Assembly (NCBI GenBank): GCA_000828075.3
Contig: JXCB02000048.1
Coordinates: 228,258 to 263,526 of the forward strand
Reading direction: 5' to 3'
DNA from: Tolypothrix campylonemoides VB511288
GTDB taxonomy: Bacteria > Cyanobacteriota > Cyanobacteriia > Cyanobacteriales > Nostocaceae
Length of the DNA stretch: 35,269 bases
The notes under the pieces are model-generated. The model was not told the DNA's origin. It saw nothing but the letters and a program-made list of their open reading frames with translations, and did no database searches. Position 1 is the first letter of the stretch, and every line of letters begins with the position of its first letter. The position numbers were made by a program, and so were the translations under genes. Positions 24,630 through 31,773 of the stretch are shown in pieces.

Positions 24630-25886
24630 ATGTCTAAGACCAAGGGGAAACCAGATTTAAAAAAGATAGTCATCACGATAGACATGGGTGCAAGTAAAAC
24701 CAAGGCTATTGTGCAAGAGTACCCTGAAGGAAAGCCTGTGGTCTTACTTTTAGATTCAGAAGTAGCTGATGTTGCTAAGGCTTCGGTTGAAAGTGTTGAA
24801 GCAGAAGGTAACCCCTCTTCTCGTGCTTGGGTAGGAATAGGTGGTGAGTACTGCGCTTTAGGAGAACTTGCCCGCCGTCGTTTCGGGGGTATATCGCAAC
24901 TAAAAGAACTTAAATACGAGCTAGCAGTCCCCAAGATATGCGGTGCAATCTGGCTAGCGAAGGAGAAGTTGAACTTTGATAACGATGTTGCAGCTTACTT
25001 GAGTATCCTGCTGCCGCCGGGGGAGGTGCAAGACTCCGAACAGTTACAAGTTCGCTTGAAGGATGCATTTCGAGGGTTTGATACGCCAGCGGGTAAGATG
25101 CGAGTGAAAATGCTTCGTTATGATGCAGCTTCTGAGGGTAGTGGGGTATTTTTCCACCGCAGGAGGGTGCTTGACGAGAATATGCCTGCTTCGATGTACG
25201 TGATGCTTGGTTATCGCAACGCGAGTATTTTCACTGTTCGAGGTGGCATTCCGAGTGCGGGAATAACTAGTAATTTCGGTATGTCTTGGCTGGTAAACAA
25301 TTTCACTTCTAAGGTATCGGGACTAAGCCCTGATAATCCCAATATTGTCGAGGTGTTGGTAGAAGCTGGGGTTAGTTGTGACCCCCAGGTGCTTCAAAAA
25401 CTCTCGCGCAAGCGCAAACGCGAGGAGGTTCAAATTGATGGCGAGTTGATGTCTAAGGCTTTATTGCTTGCCAGAGATGAGTATTGGCGTGTGATTGTGA
25501 GGTGGTTGCGCTCAAAAATGGATGAAGATATCGAGGAACTGATCTTTTGTGGAGGGACTGCTGATTACATTCGCCCAGAAATAGACGCTTACTTCCAAAA
25601 AGAGGGGATTAACGTATCCTGGCACGCCGACATTTTTATCCCTGATGAGATATCTTCTGGCATGGGTAATCGAATGGTGGATGTCTATGCGCTGCACCAG
25701 CATATAATTATTCAGTTTGATAAACTGACTGGTTATGCGCGCTCTGAAGTAGTGGTTTTAGCTGAATCTTCTGGAGTTAGTGCAGGTGATAGTACAACTA
25801 CAACCACAGACGACCCTTTTTCTAAATTTGATTTTACGCCTGTTTCCCGCCCCAATGTTTTTATAAGAGTTAACGAAAATGCTTGA
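24630..25886 (+). CDS. Second, divergent actin-like ATPase
   Basis: A 418-residue protein with actin/Hsp70-fold motifs: phosphate-1 loop VITIDMGASKTKAIVQE, a weak phosphate-2-like stretch MLGYRNASIFTVRGG, and an adenosine-type motif LIFCGGTADYIRPEI. It is longer than the neighbouring ParM and shares only the fold motifs. Residues ~250-275 carry a basic block (LSRKRKREEVQ). The C-terminal ~45 residues are Ser/Thr/Asp-rich and probably disordered. It starts ATG 24630 next to the shared iteron region and ends before a bidirectional terminator. It could form its own filament, co-polymerise with ParM or regulate it. No dedicated adaptor gene follows it. Confidence 0.7.
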   Translation: MSKTKGKPDLKKIVITIDMGASKTKAIVQEYPEGKPVVLLLDSEVADVAKASVESVEAEGNPSSRAWVGIGGEYCALGELARRRFGGISQLKELKYELAVPKICGAIWLAKEKLNFDNDVAAYLSILLPPGEVQDSEQLQVRLKDAFRGFDTPAGKMRVKMLRYDAASEGSGVFFHRRRVLDENMPASMYVMLGYRNASIFTVRGGIPSAGITSNFGMSWLVNNFTSKVSGLSPDNPNIVEVLVEAGVSCDPQVLQKLSRKRKREEVQIDGELMSKALLLARDEYWRVIVRWLRSKMDEDIEELIFCGGTADYIRPEIDAYFQKEGINVSWHADIFIPDEISSGMGNRMVDVYALHQHIIIQFDKLTGYARSEVVVLAESSGVSAGDSTTTTTDDPFSKFDFTPVSRPNVFIRVNENA

Positions 25887-25913
25887 ATTATTGTAGATGT
25901 AGAGTAGTGGGTT

Positions 25914-25973
25914 AAAAAAAATCAGCTAGAACATGGCTGTGCGGAACAGTTGCGCTCTAGCTGAATCTTTTTT
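25914..25973. terminator. Bidirectional terminator between convergent genes
   Basis: TCAGCTAGA (25922-25930) pairs with TCTAGCTGA (25956-25964). A run of A precedes the stem and a run of T follows, so it can end transcripts from both the actin-like gene (+) and the small gene at 25972-26397 (-). Confidence 0.8.
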
Positions 25974-26397
25974 AGTTGGAAATATTGTCAGTGGTTTCGG
26001 TGGAGTTATCAGTTACAGTGGGAGCATCTACAGTGGGAGCATCCATCTCGGCATATTTCTTCTGCTGTTCTTCACGACGTTTCCAAGACTTGCGGTTGTA
26101 TACCAACAAGTCTTCCAAACCCATGTTGAACTTTTTTTGTGCGAATATTAACAACTGTTCGATGGTGTAACGGCGGTCTTCGGGACGACCAAAGCATATT
26201 TCAAACTGTGCTTTAAACGCTGCCCAGTCGAAATTGTCAGCCCCTAATTGTCGTTGTGATTCGCGTCCGTACAAATCTCGGATGGAGTAGAAAATTGCAT
26301 TGTACTTCCGCACATCAAATGATTCAACTTTGAATTGCTCCATAGCCGAATCATCGATTACAATAGCTTGGGTTTTAGTAGATTTTAAGCCAGCCAT
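25972..26397 (-). CDS. Small plasmid protein, paralogue A
   Basis: 141 residues, starting MAGLKSTKTQAIVIDDSAMEQ. It shares an ordered set of blocks with the upstream-lying gene at 26509-26865: IDDSAM, RK..A..Y, W..FK..F...FG, RY..EQ, K.FN.GLE.LL..N...WK.RE. The C-terminus is a short Thr/Asp-rich tail with a repeated DAPTV. No known domain was recognised. The fold is probably all-helical and the Lys/Arg-rich WKRREEQQKK segment could contact nucleic acid. It begins after a terminator that closes the paralogue and has its own terminator, so the two are separate transcription units. Confidence 0.65.
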   Translation of the reverse strand: MAGLKSTKTQAIVIDDSAMEQFKVESFDVRKYNAIFYSIRDLYGRESQRQLGADNFDWAAFKAQFEICFGRPEDRRYTIEQLLIFAQKKFNMGLEDLLVYNRKSWKRREEQQKKYAEMDAPTVDAPTVTDNSTETTDNISN

Positions 26398-26449
26398 AAT
26401 TGTCTCCTAGATGAGTTTTTTCGGGAATGCTGGGCGTATGCCCGTGTAA

Positions 26450-26487
26450 AGAAAAAGAAATTCCACTCAAGACACGAGTGAGATTTC
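26450..26487 (-). terminator. Terminator after paralogue B
   Basis: Read on the minus strand, GAAATCTCACTC and GAGTGGAATTTC form a stem with minor mismatches around a 7-base loop, followed by TTTTTC. It lies 22 bp past the stop of the gene ending at 26509. Confidence 0.75.
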
Positions 26488-26508
26488 CTTACCATGTAGA
26501 CTTATTGA

Positions 26509-26865
26509 TTAAGCGTCTGCAGTTTCTTGTTGTTTCCAGCGTTCGCGTTGTTTCCAAGTCCTTTTGTTGACTTCGAGTAGTTCTTCTAGCCCTTTGTTAA
26601 AGTGCTTGATAGAATACTCAATCATTTGTTCTACGTTGTACCTGGGATTTTTGATAGTACCGAATGTTGCAACAAACCGAGATTTGAACTCATTCCATTG
26701 GGCTTTGTTCCAGTTAATTTGAGACTGCGCTTGGATGGTCTTGCCCCAGGTTTCCTGCAATCCATAGTAGACTGCCTTGAGCTTGCGCTCATTGTAGTCA
26801 GCAATCTGGTAAATGCCCATTGCGCTGTCATCAATTAAGCTAACTTTCTTAGTTTTAGTAGCCAT
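26509..26865 (-). CDS. Small plasmid protein, paralogue B
   Basis: 118 residues, starting MATKTKKVSLIDDSAMGIYQ and ending KQRERWKQQETADA. It is clearly homologous to paralogue A over its whole length (roughly one third identical by eye) but lacks the acidic/Thr-rich tail. No Cys clusters, signal peptide or membrane span are present. Tandem duplication followed by divergence, each copy keeping a strong terminator, suggests that both are used. The function is unknown; position between an actin-like ATPase and parAB suggests a plasmid maintenance role. Confidence 0.65.
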   Translation of the reverse strand: MATKTKKVSLIDDSAMGIYQIADYNERKLKAVYYGLQETWGKTIQAQSQINWNKAQWNEFKSRFVATFGTIKNPRYNVEQMIEYSIKHFNKGLEELLEVNKRTWKQRERWKQQETADA

Positions 26866-27007
26866 AGTTATCTCTTGTACGATAGATATTTCTTAGAGAA
26901 TTAGCGTAAGCTTTAGTGCTTTTTATCATTGCTCCATACGATTTTTGGAGCAGAATTTTTTCTACGTTAGTAGCAGTTTTTACTTTGGGCAAATTGAGTG
27001 AATGGTG

Positions 27008-27046
27008 AAAAAAAACCGCAAGCGTGTTTAATTGCTTACGGTTTTT
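27008..27046. terminator. Symmetric terminator-like hairpin
   Basis: CCGCAAGC (27016-27023) pairs with GCTTACGG (27034-27041, one mismatch), with A8 before and T5 after. It can act in either direction. It lies in the ~680-bp region between paralogue B (upstream side) and the parB 3' end, where no confident gene was found. Confidence 0.7.
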
Positions 27047-27323
27047 ATGGATTTGTAGATGTAGATTTAGACGTAATAGTGATTTCCATTCCCAGCTTTC
27101 ATATTCCCAACTATCAGGGTATCCCCGCTCCTCATCGCTTATATGTGTCTTCCGCTCCGGACGAGCAATATGTTCACTGTTCCAGTACCAACGCCCCATC
27201 AGTTCGACGACAAATCTTGGTTTCTAACCAGTTGTTTGTACGAACGAGAAAACTTCCATCTTTAAACTGGATAGAGGGTTTGAAACAGTTTCACGCATGC
27301 GTTAGATAGCCAGATACCAAAAA

Positions 27324-27390
27324 CTTGCGCATTGGAATTGCATAGTCGAAGCGTGCGTGTTAGGTAACTTGTGCAATTCCAATGCGTAAG
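27324..27390. repeat. 19-bp inverted repeat with 29-bp loop
   Basis: CTTGCGCATTGGAATTGCA (27324-27342) is inverted at 27372-27390 with one mismatch. There is no T-run next to it. Candidates are a partition site for ParB, a replication-linked cruciform or a small RNA. The sequence alone does not decide. Confidence 0.55.
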
Positions 27391-27542
27391 CCTTTGTTGA
27401 TTGAAGGGTATGGTAATGTTATTTCTCTGTCTTGTTAAACCAATTTTTGGTCAATAAATACTTGTCAACAGGCAATGCAAAAAATCACCCTACGGCTTAG
27501 TTCACATACTTGACAATGCCTACTTAACCCATGAGTTAACTT

Positions 27543-28550
27543 CTAACCATCAAGTTCCTTTTCTAAGCCATTATCTGCCACTAGACTATTCTCCACTGAT
27601 GAAACTTTATCTATGTTAGATTCTTCTAAAAGCTCTTGAATTTGGGCAAAAAGCTTATTAATTTTTTTTAGCTTTTTCTCATCGTCCCAGATTTTACTCT
27701 TTTTGAGTGCTTTGTATATTCTGTCTGTTTTCTCTTTTTCTTCTTGTTTGCGAGATAGTGGCTTTTTCTCATCCTGAGTTTGAAGAATATCTCCTATTTT
27801 CTCTTTGATTTCAGACAGTGACAGATTTTCCTCAATCGCTTTATTTAAGAAATCTTGCCGTTTTGAATCATCCTTGAGCCGGGCGATTAATTGTGCCTTA
27901 GTGTACTCGATTTTTCCTTGCTCTAATACGGCTTGGATATCTGGAGGAAGTTTGAGCAAGGGAAGGCGGTTAGCAACAAACGACTGCCAGGATATCTTGC
28001 CCAATTGTGAGAATATCCTTTGAATAACTTGGGCTTCGTCACTAACCATAACGTTATGGTTAGAATTTCCCTTCGCGTCATTGTTCATCTGATATAGCAG
28101 AGAAACCACCATATTTGACTCAACTTCCAACTCAGTAGAAATTAGCGATAATATACCGATAGTTTCCTCAAAAGCGTTGAGTTCTTCCCGTTGGAGGTTT
28201 TCTACGAGTCCGATACGAAGTGCTGTTTTCTCGTCACACTCGATAATGCGAACGGGAATATCTATTAGTCCAGCAATTTCACAAGCTTTAAGACGGCGTT
28301 CACCAGCCACGAGTTCATGTACTTCACCAACTGGTCGGACAACGATAGGTTCGAGTAAGCCTTCCTGTTTGATACTATCAGCTAGGGATTGAAGTTTTAA
28401 GGGGTCGAAATAACGACGAGGCTGGCTGGATGGAAGAGTAATTTCGGCAATGGGTAAAGTGCTTTTAAAATCTGATGAAGGCTGTTCCTCTTCCAAACCA
28501 AATAAATTATCGAGTCCGGTTAGTTTTTCGAGTTCGCGTTTTTGGCTCAT
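27543..28550 (-). CDS. parB: ParB-family partition protein
   Basis: 335 residues. Residues ~28-110 form the ParB/Spo0J CTPase-type domain: LPSSQPRRYFDPLKLQSLADSIKQEG, VVRPV, ELVAGERRLKACEIAG, and GLVENLQREELNAFEE. A helix-turn-helix follows (QLGKISWQSFVANRLPLL) with LPPDIQAVLEQGKIEYTKAQL typical of the family. The C-terminal ~80 residues are Lys/Glu-rich with heptad character and probably form a dimerising coiled coil. The ATG at 28550 overlaps the parA stop by four bases, so the two are coupled. It binds parS and loads ParA. Insertions such as NDAKGNSNHNVMV before the helix-turn-helix are unusual. Confidence 0.9.
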   Translation of the reverse strand: MSQKRELEKLTGLDNLFGLEEEQPSSDFKSTLPIAEITLPSSQPRRYFDPLKLQSLADSIKQEGLLEPIVVRPVGEVHELVAGERRLKACEIAGLIDIPVRIIECDEKTALRIGLVENLQREELNAFEETIGILSLISTELEVESNMVVSLLYQMNNDAKGNSNHNVMVSDEAQVIQRIFSQLGKISWQSFVANRLPLLKLPPDIQAVLEQGKIEYTKAQLIARLKDDSKRQDFLNKAIEENLSLSEIKEKIGDILQTQDEKKPLSRKQEEKEKTDRIYKALKKSKIWDDEKKLKKINKLFAQIQELLEESNIDKVSSVENSLVADNGLEKELDG

Positions 28551-29317
28551 AGCTGAGTTATATATTTTGTAATTTCTTCCAGTGTGCTAACGGCAGGGTG
28601 GTTTTTCTTGTATAGTGCAAGTGGCAGATGTGCCTGGGCGGCATCAGGAAAAGCGGTTGATTTGGGAATGGGATTCGTGATGTGTATACGCTCTCCTACT
28701 TGCTTTTTAATCTCTTCCAGTATTCCTGTGTCTTGGAGGTTGCGACTATCGTATTTAGTCGGAATAAAACAAGCGATTTGTACTTTTTTGTGTCCTCCTT
28801 TTTTGATCCGAGCGATTGTTTCCAGCAGTTGGTTGGTGCCGAGATAGCACTTATACTGAGTTTCGACTGGAATAACAATATGTGTTGCCGCTACTAAGCT
28901 CATAATACTTAGTATTCCAAGAGAAGGCGGACAGTCAATCAAAATATAATCATACTTGTCAAGTACATCTTCTAGCGCGAGTTTGAGCCTTTGTCGGTTG
29001 TCAATTGTCAGGTCAGTAAGAATTTTTTGCTCTGCACCTGCTAATTGGATATTTGTTGGTACAAGGTGCATCCCGTAAATGGGTTTTTCCCATATATATA
29101 GGGGAGTTTCTTCGGCGATCGCACTATAGACAGTTTGCCCAATTTCAAGTTTTACGGACTCTAAACCCATAAAAGCTGTTAGCGATGCCTGCGGGTCCAT
29201 ATCTACAAGCAGTACCCGGTGTTTTTGGGCAAGGTGATAACCGAGGTTATGTGTAATGGTCGTTTTGGCGGCTCCACCTGACTGGTTGAAACTGGCAATT
29301 ATTTTGGTTGATGTCAT
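28547..29317 (-). CDS. parA: ParA-family partition ATPase
   Basis: 256 residues, the size of ParA proteins without an N-terminal DNA-binding domain. The P-loop reads FNQSGGAAKTTITHNLG. Compared with the usual KGGxxKT, the first (signature) Lys is Ser while the catalytic-loop Lys is kept. Walker A' is VLLVDMDPQASLT and Walker B YILIDCPPSLG. Cyanobacterial ParA proteins with NQ-GG loops are known to me, so the change is probably natural rather than inactivating. It starts ATG 29317, with two 17-bp direct repeats directly upstream that may be its operator. Confidence 0.9.
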   Translation of the reverse strand: MTSTKIIASFNQSGGAAKTTITHNLGYHLAQKHRVLLVDMDPQASLTAFMGLESVKLEIGQTVYSAIAEETPLYIWEKPIYGMHLVPTNIQLAGAEQKILTDLTIDNRQRLKLALEDVLDKYDYILIDCPPSLGILSIMSLVAATHIVIPVETQYKCYLGTNQLLETIARIKKGGHKKVQIACFIPTKYDSRNLQDTGILEEIKKQVGERIHITNPIPKSTAFPDAAQAHLPLALYKKNHPAVSTLEEITKYITQL

Positions 29318-29719
29318 GTTACTAGGGAATTGGGTTCAAAAGTTGGGAATTGGGTTCAAAACTAATTGTCACACGCGCCCGAAAACCCTTACCGTATGAG
29401 AGTATTATATTTCCAGGGTATTTATGTGTGACAGTTAAGAACTTAATTGTTTGTGCAAGAGTTAAGAGAAGTGAAAAAATCGCTCGACCGTAAAGAAATG
29501 CGCGAAAAGTATTGACAACGACAGAATCAGGGTTTAGTACCGTTGCTAGTAAAAAACTTAATTGTTCGCGTTACATATCATATAAGCTGAAGCGATTTTT
29601 TAAACCATATAGCGCGATTTTATCAAACTGTGGTTTTTTATTCTGGCTTTCTGTAAAAAAAATATGCTAATACAAACAATCGAGCTTGTCTGTACTAGCA
29701 CTATTTTTAACTACTCATC
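29318..29719. promoter_or_regulatory. parA upstream region with direct and inverted repeats
   Basis: A 400-bp gap without a gene. GGGAATTGGGTTCAAAA occurs twice (29325-29341 and 29345-29361), 20 bp apart, close to one helical turn pair, just upstream of parA. This suits an operator or parS-like site. AACTTAATTGTT occurs at 29440 and 29555. AAAAAATCGCT (29474-29484) is inverted at 29591-29601. GAAAGGAGG near 29723 overlaps the end of the next gene on the other strand and is not a ribosome site. Confidence 0.55.
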
Positions 29720-30139
29720 TTAGAAAGGAGGCTTAGAGTCGAATTCTTCATCCGTTGATGTAATATTATCTTCAAGCAATTCCTTAGCAAATTCGGGTGT
29801 TTCAGGTAAATGAGCATTGCTGTTAGTCTGGACTAGTTCGCTGATTGGTTCTGCTAATACAAAGTTTCTGATTACAAGCGTCGCAATCTTTTCCTTGTAG
29901 TTTTCTCTTATATCAACCTGCTGGTCAATATACCCTTCCGCCGTACCATGTATGCCTACCCCTTTAGAGTTGATGATGACGGCTGGTGCGCCCTTGGAAC
30001 GGTAGGGTATCTCATCAGCGACAACTCCCTCTCTTCCCCGGTAGTAGAATTCGGCAATTCCGAAAGCAATCAAACTTCCTTCTTTATCGTGGGTTTGATT
30101 TACAGACTTAATTCGTACAGTGCTAGTAGCATTAATCAT
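29720..30139 (-). CDS. Small SSB-like protein with acidic C-terminal tip
   Basis: 139 residues from ATG 30139; the longer frame from 30232 (TTG) would overlap ssb and cross a hairpin, so I prefer the ATG. The body is beta-rich (TSTVRIKSVNQ, SLIAFGIAEFYYRGR, PAVIINSKGVGIHGTAEGYIDQQ, IATLVIRNFVLAE), compatible with an OB fold. The last residues TDEEFDSKPPF resemble the acidic, Phe-ended tip by which SSB proteins recruit replication and repair partners. It follows ssb directly. A paralogous or companion single-strand binding protein is likely, but the family was not recognised. Confidence 0.55.
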   Translation of the reverse strand: MINATSTVRIKSVNQTHDKEGSLIAFGIAEFYYRGREGVVADEIPYRSKGAPAVIINSKGVGIHGTAEGYIDQQVDIRENYKEKIATLVIRNFVLAEPISELVQTNSNAHLPETPEFAKELLEDNITSTDEEFDSKPPF

Positions 30140-30170
30140 GTTCTTGTAGTTTGTAGATTTAGTAGATGGT

Positions 30171-30204
30171 TTTTCGCCTACACAGTATTCGTCGTAGGCG
30201 AAAA
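30171..30204. terminator. Perfect 11-bp hairpin between ssb and the SSB-like gene
   Basis: TTTTCGCCTAC (30171-30181) pairs perfectly with GTAGGCGAAAA (30194-30204). T- and A-rich ends make it symmetric. It may partly terminate the ssb message or protect its 3' end, setting the ratio of the two proteins. Confidence 0.65.
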
Positions 30205-30212
30205 GTACTTTT

Positions 30213-30593
30213 CTAGAAATTGGCGTTAGCAAAAGCCTGTTCGTTTGGTGCAGAAGTAGATGTAGATTCTTCCTTACGGGGTGAACCTAATAACTCGATC
30301 GCGTTAATTGTGATTACAGGTTTTTGGCGCATGGTACCAGAATTTTTATCTGCCCAACGGTCAAACCCAAACTCACCAGTTATTGCAATCTGGGTTCCTT
30401 TACGAACGTAGTTATTGATAACTTCTGCGATGTGTCCCCATGCTACAAGGTCAAACCAAAGGGCTTGCTCGCTTCTGTAGGGAGGTCTGACAGCGAGGCT
30501 AATACTAGCTTTAACCGCACCGGACTCGAAATACTTTAGCTCCGGGTCTTGTCCGCATCTGCCAACTAGCATGACTTTGTTGATATAGTTCAT
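30213..30593 (-). CDS. ssb: Single-stranded DNA-binding protein lacking acidic tip
   Basis: 126 residues with a clear SSB OB fold: MNYINKVMLVGRCGQDPELKY, then VKASISLAVRPPY, LWFDLVAWGHIAEVINNYVRKG and IAITGEFGFDRWADK. The short C-terminal tail ends NEQAFANANF and has no DDIPF-like acidic tip. It should still bind single-stranded DNA as a tetramer but may not recruit the usual partners. A tip-bearing SSB-like protein is encoded immediately downstream. Plasmid-borne ssb genes commonly serve replication or conjugative entry. Start ATG 30593. Confidence 0.85.
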   Translation of the reverse strand: MNYINKVMLVGRCGQDPELKYFESGAVKASISLAVRPPYRSEQALWFDLVAWGHIAEVINNYVRKGTQIAITGEFGFDRWADKNSGTMRQKPVITINAIELLGSPRKEESTSTSAPNEQAFANANF

Positions 30594-30820
30594 ATCGCAA
30601 GAATTGATTTACTTTTTTTCTGGCTGCGTTAGCAAAAGTTCCTTCAGGATTTATCACTTGACGAGTTGTTTTTCCTTCAATCACACCCTTTTTACTCCAC
30701 AGTCATAGGTGGTTATTTGTGACTTGAAGAAGATTCTGTCCAGGTTGTCCAACTTTACCTTCCAAAAATAGATGTCCAACTTTACCTTCCAAAAATGTTA
30801 AAAAAATCACATGAAAAAAA
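30594..30820. other. Spacer between ssb and the Tn7-like operon, candidate transposon end
   Basis: On the ssb side, a minus-strand stretch (EGKTTRQVINPEGTFANAARKK) reads like protein but has no ATG and runs into ssb. It may be a remnant cut by the transposon. From about 30718 the DNA starts TGTGACTTGAAG, followed by TGTCC motifs and the 24-bp repeats. A Tn7-type element end would begin with TGT, so the boundary may lie near 30718-30746. Confidence 0.4.
30746..30796. repeat. Two perfect 24-bp direct repeats, candidate TnsB-binding sites
   Basis: The 24-bp unit, beginning TGTCCAACTTTACC and ending TTCCAAAAAT, occurs at 30746-30769 and 30773-30796 (27-bp period). A partial TGTCCAGG precedes at 30737. 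Tandem ~20-bp TnsB sites are the hallmark of Tn7-like ends. The location, 25 bp past the tniQ stop, supports this. Confidence 0.7.
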
Positions 30821-31773
30821 CTAAAGGAAAAGTTGACTTGGAGTAATATTAAAACAACGGACAATTTCAGAGAGAAAATCCAAAGAAATGCCAGGTCTGT
30901 AAGCATGATTACAGCGTTGAGGATTAGAAATTAAGTGGGATCTAATCCAAAAGGAAAAAGAAAGGTCTTTTAACCCTTCTTCATCAAGATGCACGCAACG
31001 TTCATGGAGGTACAAATAAACATCCTGAATCTGAGGTCGTTTTGATAAAGAAGGTGTAATCGCAATTAACTCTTGTAAGCAAGAGATGTTTCGTTGATAG
31101 TTTTCCAAATATTCTACCGAGCTAAAATAAGTAGCCAAATTAAGGGGAGGCTTTCTTTGACCTAACCATTCTCCACAATGAGAACAATAGCCTGGTTGGC
31201 AAAAATTTAACATTCTTTGATGGCAATAGGGGCAAGTATTCTCTAATAAAATGCGATGTTGAGGACAAAACTTAACATTTTCGATTAGCCAGAGTAAAGG
31301 AATGTAAATAACTTCTCCTTGCTCTCGCCAGACTTGATAACAATAAGGACACCAAGCACAAGAATGTTTCAAAAGTGGCTCTACTGAATCAAGGACTTTC
31401 AGCCAACTGATTAAAGTTAAAGAGTATAAATATTGACGAGATGTTAACTGTTCTATAGCCGAAACAATGATTGGAGTAATAGATTGAAATCCATTGAGAA
31501 CTGATAAATTAGAAGAAGTTGTTTTGTTCGTTAAAAATATCTGTTTAATGGAAGTTTTTTTAGTATCTTTCTGCAATAAATATTCCTCATGTTGAATCAA
31601 GGGAACGAGTTCATAAGTATAAAGTTGCCAAGGTCGAAGGCAATGCTGTCGAGCTAATCTTTGCAGATAGCTACTTAAACTCTCAGTATTAGGAGTTCCT
31701 AAACCTATTGGTTGCAGAGGATAAAGGTGGCTTCTTTTAGGTAGATTTTGAATCGTTAAATTCCAAGAATCAT
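30821..31773 (-). pseudogene. tniQ: TniQ-family target selector with one-base frameshift near its start
   Basis: The expected start ATG 31773 overlaps the tnsC stop as ATGA, but that frame reads MILGI and stops. Adding one T in the short run at 31758-31760 gives MILGILTIQNLPKRSHLYPLQPIGLG, the conserved TniQ N-terminus, and ~317 residues. Without it the frame has no ATG, GTG or TTG until a TTG at 31600, giving 259 residues. The TniQ core (ESLSSYLQRLARQHCLRPWQL) and zinc motifs (CAWCPYC, CPQH, CPYCHQ, CSHCGEW) are kept. TniQ recruits the transposase to the target with TnsC. The change could be a real lesion, a sequencing error, or rescued by frameshifting or an ATT start at the TTTTTTCATT overlap. 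Confidence 0.75.

Larger units (their letters stand above)
26866..27542. other. Non-coding spacer between paralogue B and parB
   Basis: No convincing gene. It holds the upstream region of paralogue B, a hairpin terminator at 27008-27046 and the inverted repeat at 27324-27390. Near the parB stop, CTTAACCCATGAGTTAAC (27523-27540) is an imperfect palindrome that could be a ParB-type site or a weak terminator. Confidence 0.45.

Noticed and set aside
24611-24934. Minus-strand frame of 107 residues
   Set aside because: It lies entirely opposite the 5' end of the actin-like ATPase and has no independent support.
26855-27199. Minus-strand frame of 114 residues
   Set aside because: It overlaps the start of paralogue B, runs through a strong symmetric hairpin terminator and has no family-like motif.
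30594-30700. Short minus-strand reading frame upstream of ssb (IEGKTTRQVINPEG)
   Set aside because: It has no ATG and runs into ssb in another frame without a stop; too little to call a gene.
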